Positions 61,192 through 64,000 of a DNA stretch of 64,000 nt are shown here, one piece after another. The stretch is from positions 1,550,001 to 1,614,000 of the forward strand of contig NZ_SDPW01000001.1 in NCBI RefSeq assembly GCF_004135645.1. Direction: 5' to 3'. Origin of the DNA: Senegalimassilia faecalis (GTDB lineage Bacteria; Actinomycetota; Coriobacteriia; Coriobacteriales; Eggerthellaceae). A model generated the notes under the pieces. That model was not told where the DNA came from. It made no database searches and worked only from the letters and a program-made list of their open reading frames with translations. Position 1 is the stretch's first letter. Each line of letters begins with the position of its first letter. A program made the position numbers and the translations under genes.

Positions 61192-62004
61192 ATGGAACTG
61201 GTCACCATGCACGCGCACACGAACTACACGGGCCACGGTCACGGAACCGTGGCCGAGCTGGTGAACGCCGCGGCGGCAACCGGTATTTCCGCCATTGCCG
61301 TCACCGAGCATTACCCCATGTCAGAGGCCATGGATCCTACAAACGAGGTTTCCATGCCGTGGGAGCGCATGCCGCAGTACCTCATCGACATTGCCGCGGC
61401 CGCCGCAGCGCACCCCGCTATGGACGTTCTGCCCGGCTGCGAGGTCGACTGGCTGGGCGCGCAGGAAGACCGCGACTTTTCCGCGCTTGATTTCAGCAAC
61501 TTCGTCCACGTGCTGGGCAGCGTGCACTACCTGGACGGCTGGGCGTTCGACGACCCGGCGCAGGAGGCGCGCTGGCACGACGTGGGCGTCGACGCGGTGT
61601 GGCGCCGCTACTTCGAGGTGTGGTGCGAAGCGGCCAGCTGCCGCGAGGCGCCGTTCGCGTGCATGGCGCACCCCGACCTGGTGAAGAAATTCGGCTACCG
61701 CCCCAGCTTCAACCCGCAGCCGCTCTACGACCAGGCCGCCGAAGCCGTGGTCGCCGGCGGGCGCATGGTGGAGGTGAACACGTCGGGCCTCACGTACGCG
61801 TGCGCCGAGCTGTTCCCTGCGCCTGACCTGCTGCGCACGTTTTTCCGCGCGGGCATCCCGTGCACCATCGGCACCGACGCGCACGACCCGGCCGTGGTGG
61901 CGCGCAACCTCATGCCGGGCCTGCGCGCCATGTACGACGCAGGGTACCGTTGCGTGACGGTTCCGACGAAATCCGGCGATCGCCGCGAAATCGTACTAGA
62001 GTAG
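61192..62004 (+). CDS. PHP-domain phosphatase (histidinol-phosphatase type)
   Basis: 270 residues from ATG 61192, behind AAAGGAAG. Metal-binding motifs are in order: MHAHTNYTGHG (about 6), AVTEHYPM (about 38), GCEVDWL (about 82), LGSVHYLDG (about 108), MAHPDLVKKFGYRP (about 160), EVNTSGL (about 195) and TIGTDAHDP (about 225). These residues form the three-metal centre of the HisK/HisJ family. Function in histidine synthesis is likely but not certain, since no other his genes are close. Confidence 0.82.
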   Translation: MELVTMHAHTNYTGHGHGTVAELVNAAAATGISAIAVTEHYPMSEAMDPTNEVSMPWERMPQYLIDIAAAAAAHPAMDVLPGCEVDWLGAQEDRDFSALDFSNFVHVLGSVHYLDGWAFDDPAQEARWHDVGVDAVWRRYFEVWCEAASCREAPFACMAHPDLVKKFGYRPSFNPQPLYDQAAEAVVAGGRMVEVNTSGLTYACAELFPAPDLLRTFFRAGIPCTIGTDAHDPAVVARNLMPGLRAMYDAGYRCVTVPTKSGDRREIVLE

Positions 62005-62096
62005 TAGGTGCAAGCAATGCCCGCGAAGCGGGCCGGCGCGGGGCAGCGGGCCGCGCGCCGTGGCGAAGAAGCCGCAAACTCATGGGAAGGTACGTG

Positions 62097-63041
62097 ATGG
62101 ACATGGCTTCGAAGAAGATCAAGATCGAAGGTTCCGGCGAAGGCAGCGAGCCGAAGAAGGAATCGAAAAAGGAGAAGAAGCAGGCGCTTGCCCGCATGAC
62201 GGCTGGCACGTTGTCAGCGCACACGTTTCGCCTGACGGTGGGCGCGCTCGAGCGCGCGCTTCTGGCCGAATACCCGGCGGCAGACGCCGAGGAGTGGGAC
62301 CGCACGGGTCTTCTGGTGGGCGACCCGGCGGCGCAGGTGCGCGCCGTGGCCGTGGCGCTTGACCCCACGGTGGCGGCCATCGACGCGGCTGCCGAGGCCG
62401 GCGCAAACGTGCTGGTCACGCACCACCCGGCGTTTTTGGCGCCGCCCACGTCGTTCAAGCCCGCGGCATCGGTGGCGCAAAACCCCGGCGCCGGCGTGTA
62501 CCGCGCCATCGAGCGCGGCGTGGCGCTTATGAACTTCCACACGGCGCTCGACGTTTCCGCGCGCGCCCAGCGCATGCTGCCCGGCATGCTGGGCCTGTCG
62601 CTGCGCGGCGTGGTGGAGCCGCTGGCGGGCTGCGCCGAAAAAGGCTATGGGCAGCTGTGCGCGGTAGCCGACGAGCGCCTGACGCTCGGCCAGCTGGCGG
62701 CGCGCTGCACCAGCGTGTTCGGCCGCGCCCCGCGCGTGTGGGGCGATTTCGACCGCCTCGTTTCGCGCGTGGTCACGTGCACGGGCTCGGCCGGCCCCAC
62801 GGGCAAGCTGGCGCTTGCCAACCACGCCGATGTGCTGGTGGCCGGCGAGGTGAAGTACCACGACGCGCTTGACCTGTCGCAGGCGGGCATGGCCGTCATC
62901 GACCTGGGCCACGACACGTCCGAGCTGCCGTTTTGCCGCGTGCTTGCCGCAAGCGTGCGCGACGCCGGCGTGCCCGACGAGCTGGTCATGGTGGTGGGAC
63001 AGCAAGACAACTGGGCGTACCCCGAAGCGGTACGCGTATAG
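62097..63041 (+). CDS. Nif3-like protein (GTP cyclohydrolase type II-like, DUF34)
   Basis: 314 residues from ATG 62097, behind GGGAAGG; two other in-frame ATG codons are near. The first 40 residues are Lys/Glu-rich and extra to the family. Nif3 motifs: WDRTGLLVGDP (about 62), VLVTHHPAFLAPP (about 105), MNFHTALDVS (about 140), VLVAGEVKYHDALD (about 253) and VIDLGHDTSELP (about 273). The His and Glu residues form a two-metal site. The true reaction is not known. The pairing with a zinc-ribbon protein, as here, is known from other Actinobacteria. Confidence 0.88.
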   Translation: MDMASKKIKIEGSGEGSEPKKESKKEKKQALARMTAGTLSAHTFRLTVGALERALLAEYPAADAEEWDRTGLLVGDPAAQVRAVAVALDPTVAAIDAAAEAGANVLVTHHPAFLAPPTSFKPAASVAQNPGAGVYRAIERGVALMNFHTALDVSARAQRMLPGMLGLSLRGVVEPLAGCAEKGYGQLCAVADERLTLGQLAARCTSVFGRAPRVWGDFDRLVSRVVTCTGSAGPTGKLALANHADVLVAGEVKYHDALDLSQAGMAVIDLGHDTSELPFCRVLAASVRDAGVPDELVMVVGQQDNWAYPEAVRV

Positions 63042-63100
63042 CAGAAGGCAAACCGCGCCTGGCATGCGCGCTTGCCAGGCGCCCGATCATAAGGAACAGC

Positions 63101-63826
63101 ATGAGAATCGATTCGGACGTTTTGGCAACGCTTCTGCACATGCAGGAGCTCGACGTGCAGGTCATCCGCACGAACAAGCAGCTTGAGGACATGCCCGAGC
63201 GCAAGGTCATCCTTGACGCCATGGCGCGCCGCCGCGCCGTCGAGCAGAAATCCGAGCAGGTTGAGGCGCTGGCCGAAAAGGCGGAGGCGAAGCTTGCCCG
63301 CATCACGGAGGAAGACGACGGGCTGGCCGAGAAGGCGCACCGCGTGCAGGCCGAGATTGACGAGGTCAAAGGCGACTTCCGCAGCGTCGAGGCGCGCACG
63401 AAGGAGCTTTCGGGCATCCAGAAGCGCCGCGAAGCGCTTGAGGAGGACATGCGCGCTGCCGACGCGGAGCTTGGGAAGATCAACGCCGTGCGCAACCAGG
63501 TCAAGGCCATCCTCGCGAAGATCGACGAATCCGAGCAGGCCGCGAAAAGCGTGTTCGTGGATAAGGGCGGCAAGCTCAAGCAGCATATCGCCGGGCTGCA
63601 AAAGCAGCGCGCCGACCTTGCCGCCGACGTGCCGGCCGACGTGCTGAAACTCTACGAGCGCACGTCCGGTGCTACAGGCGGCGTGCCGCTCGCGCTTCTG
63701 TCCGAAGACCGCTGCGGCGCCTGCCGCACACCCATCGACCACGGCCGCATCGTGGACATGCGCACCCAGGGCAACGTAGGCACCTGCCCGAACTGCGGCC
63801 GCATGCTGGTCCTGAAAGCCGACTAA
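63101..63826 (+). CDS. Coiled-coil protein with C4 zinc ribbon (CT398 type)
   Basis: 241 residues from ATG 63101, behind AAGGA. A long coiled coil spans about 10-170, broken once. The C-terminal zinc ribbon is CGACRTPI (about 205) and CPNCGRML (about 229). The family is a partner of Nif3-like proteins in Actinobacteria and may act in secretion or RNA metabolism; the role is unknown. It ends a possible operon with the Nif3-like gene (59-bp gap). Confidence 0.85.
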   Translation: MRIDSDVLATLLHMQELDVQVIRTNKQLEDMPERKVILDAMARRRAVEQKSEQVEALAEKAEAKLARITEEDDGLAEKAHRVQAEIDEVKGDFRSVEARTKELSGIQKRREALEEDMRAADAELGKINAVRNQVKAILAKIDESEQAAKSVFVDKGGKLKQHIAGLQKQRADLAADVPADVLKLYERTSGATGGVPLALLSEDRCGACRTPIDHGRIVDMRTQGNVGTCPNCGRMLVLKAD

Positions 63827-63833
63827 CCGCCCG

Positions 63834-63868
63834 AACTGGGACAAGGGGACAGTCCCTTTGTCCCAGTT
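63834..63868. repeat. GGGACAAAGGGAC palindrome, copy 3
   Basis: AACTGGGACAAGGGGAC and its near-complement around one A, with one T-G pair. It is the same core as at 33.8 kb, placed just after a gene. Confidence 0.85.
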
Positions 63869-63926
63869 TTCGTTACGGAAGCGTTTCCTCTGACAACAAG
63901 GAAAACGGCACGAAGGCAACAAAAAA

Positions 63927-63954
63927 GCCTGCCCCGTCGGGCAGGCTTTTTCGA
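63927..63954. terminator. Bidirectional terminator near the right edge
   Basis: AAAAAGCCTGCCC pairs with GGGCAGGCTTTTT across a CGTC loop. It can end both the zinc-ribbon gene and the leftward gene at the edge. Confidence 0.88.
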
Positions 63955-63972
63955 TTCCAGAAAAGGTTTCGC

Positions 63973-64000
63973 TTATGCGCGGGTGACCTTGCCGGCCTTC
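63973..64000 (-). CDS. rpmB: Probable 3' end of ribosomal protein bL28 gene (partial)
   Basis: On the minus strand the last nine codons read K-A-G-K-V-T-R-A-stop (preceded by an incomplete codon). This C-terminus (CLKAGKVTRA in full) is typical of bL28 in Actinobacteria. Only 28 bases are inside the window, so this is a guess from a short motif supported by the terminator placed just downstream of it. Confidence 0.45.

Overview
The window is about 64 kb of GC-rich DNA from a Gram-positive anaerobe, most probably a member of the Coriobacteriia (Eggerthellaceae type: Eggerthella, Slackia, Adlercreutzia and relatives). The reasons are the GC-rich codon use, strong AGGAGG-type ribosome binding sites, a periplasmic membrane-bound [NiFe] hydrogenase, a TorD/NapG/NapH-like maturation set, the TIGR03960/TIGR03936 radical-SAM pair, CarD plus Mfd, and a complete mreBCD-pbp2-rodA cluster. 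The genus is inference, made without any database search.

Layout. 1-7.4 kb is a redox maturation region: a trigger-factor-like chaperone (cut by the window edge) and a multi-cluster ferredoxin run leftward; divergently there is an operon of an unknown protein, a catalytically dead UvrD-like protein, a tandem winged-helix protein, a TorD-family chaperone, a Tat-exported NapG-like ferredoxin and a NapH-like quinol-side ferredoxin. No molybdoenzyme catalytic subunit lies inside the window. 7.6-9.85 kb is a second, larger degenerate UvrD-like protein. 9.9-13.2 kb is a gene-poor, repeat-rich island with one credible gene, a probable nuclease-fold orphan. 13.3-21.6 kb holds a GT2 glycosyltransferase, comF, a substrate-binding lipoprotein with a long leader, a LarB-LarC fusion behind a MerR-type promoter, and an M16C protease.

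21.7-30.7 kb is the cell-shape cluster: two membrane-anchored proteins, mreB, mreC, mreD, pbp2, rodA and a DUF697 protein. 30.9-33.8 kb is the radical-SAM pair, followed by two identical tRNA-Asp genes. 34.5-39.1 kb is a MarR-regulated heterodimeric ABC exporter. 39.1-44.6 kb has a HAD phosphatase, an AAA+-like protein without Walker A, an Rrf2 regulator, an Fe-S-less MutY-like glycosylase, MntP and PheA. 45.1-49.9 kb is the hydrogenase operon (small, large, cytochrome b, membrane protein, maturation protease). 50.2-58.5 kb has CarD, a YczE/YitT-type membrane protein, Nth, a Cof-type HAD phosphatase on an AT-rich patch, Mfd and NnrE. 58.6-63.8 kb has an alkyltransferase-like protein with Thr in place of the catalytic Cys, Rpe, a cysteine desulfurase, a PHP phosphatase, a Nif3-like protein and a zinc-ribbon coiled-coil protein. 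The last 28 bases look like the end of rpmB.

Two dispersed palindromic repeat families were recognised by eye: a two-hairpin element of about 55-60 bp (six copies, both orientations, arms that covary) and a near-perfect GGGACAAAGGGAC palindrome (three copies). The least explained material is the pair of ATPase-dead UvrD paralogues around the TorD/NapGH genes, the repeat island, and the two-hairpin element.
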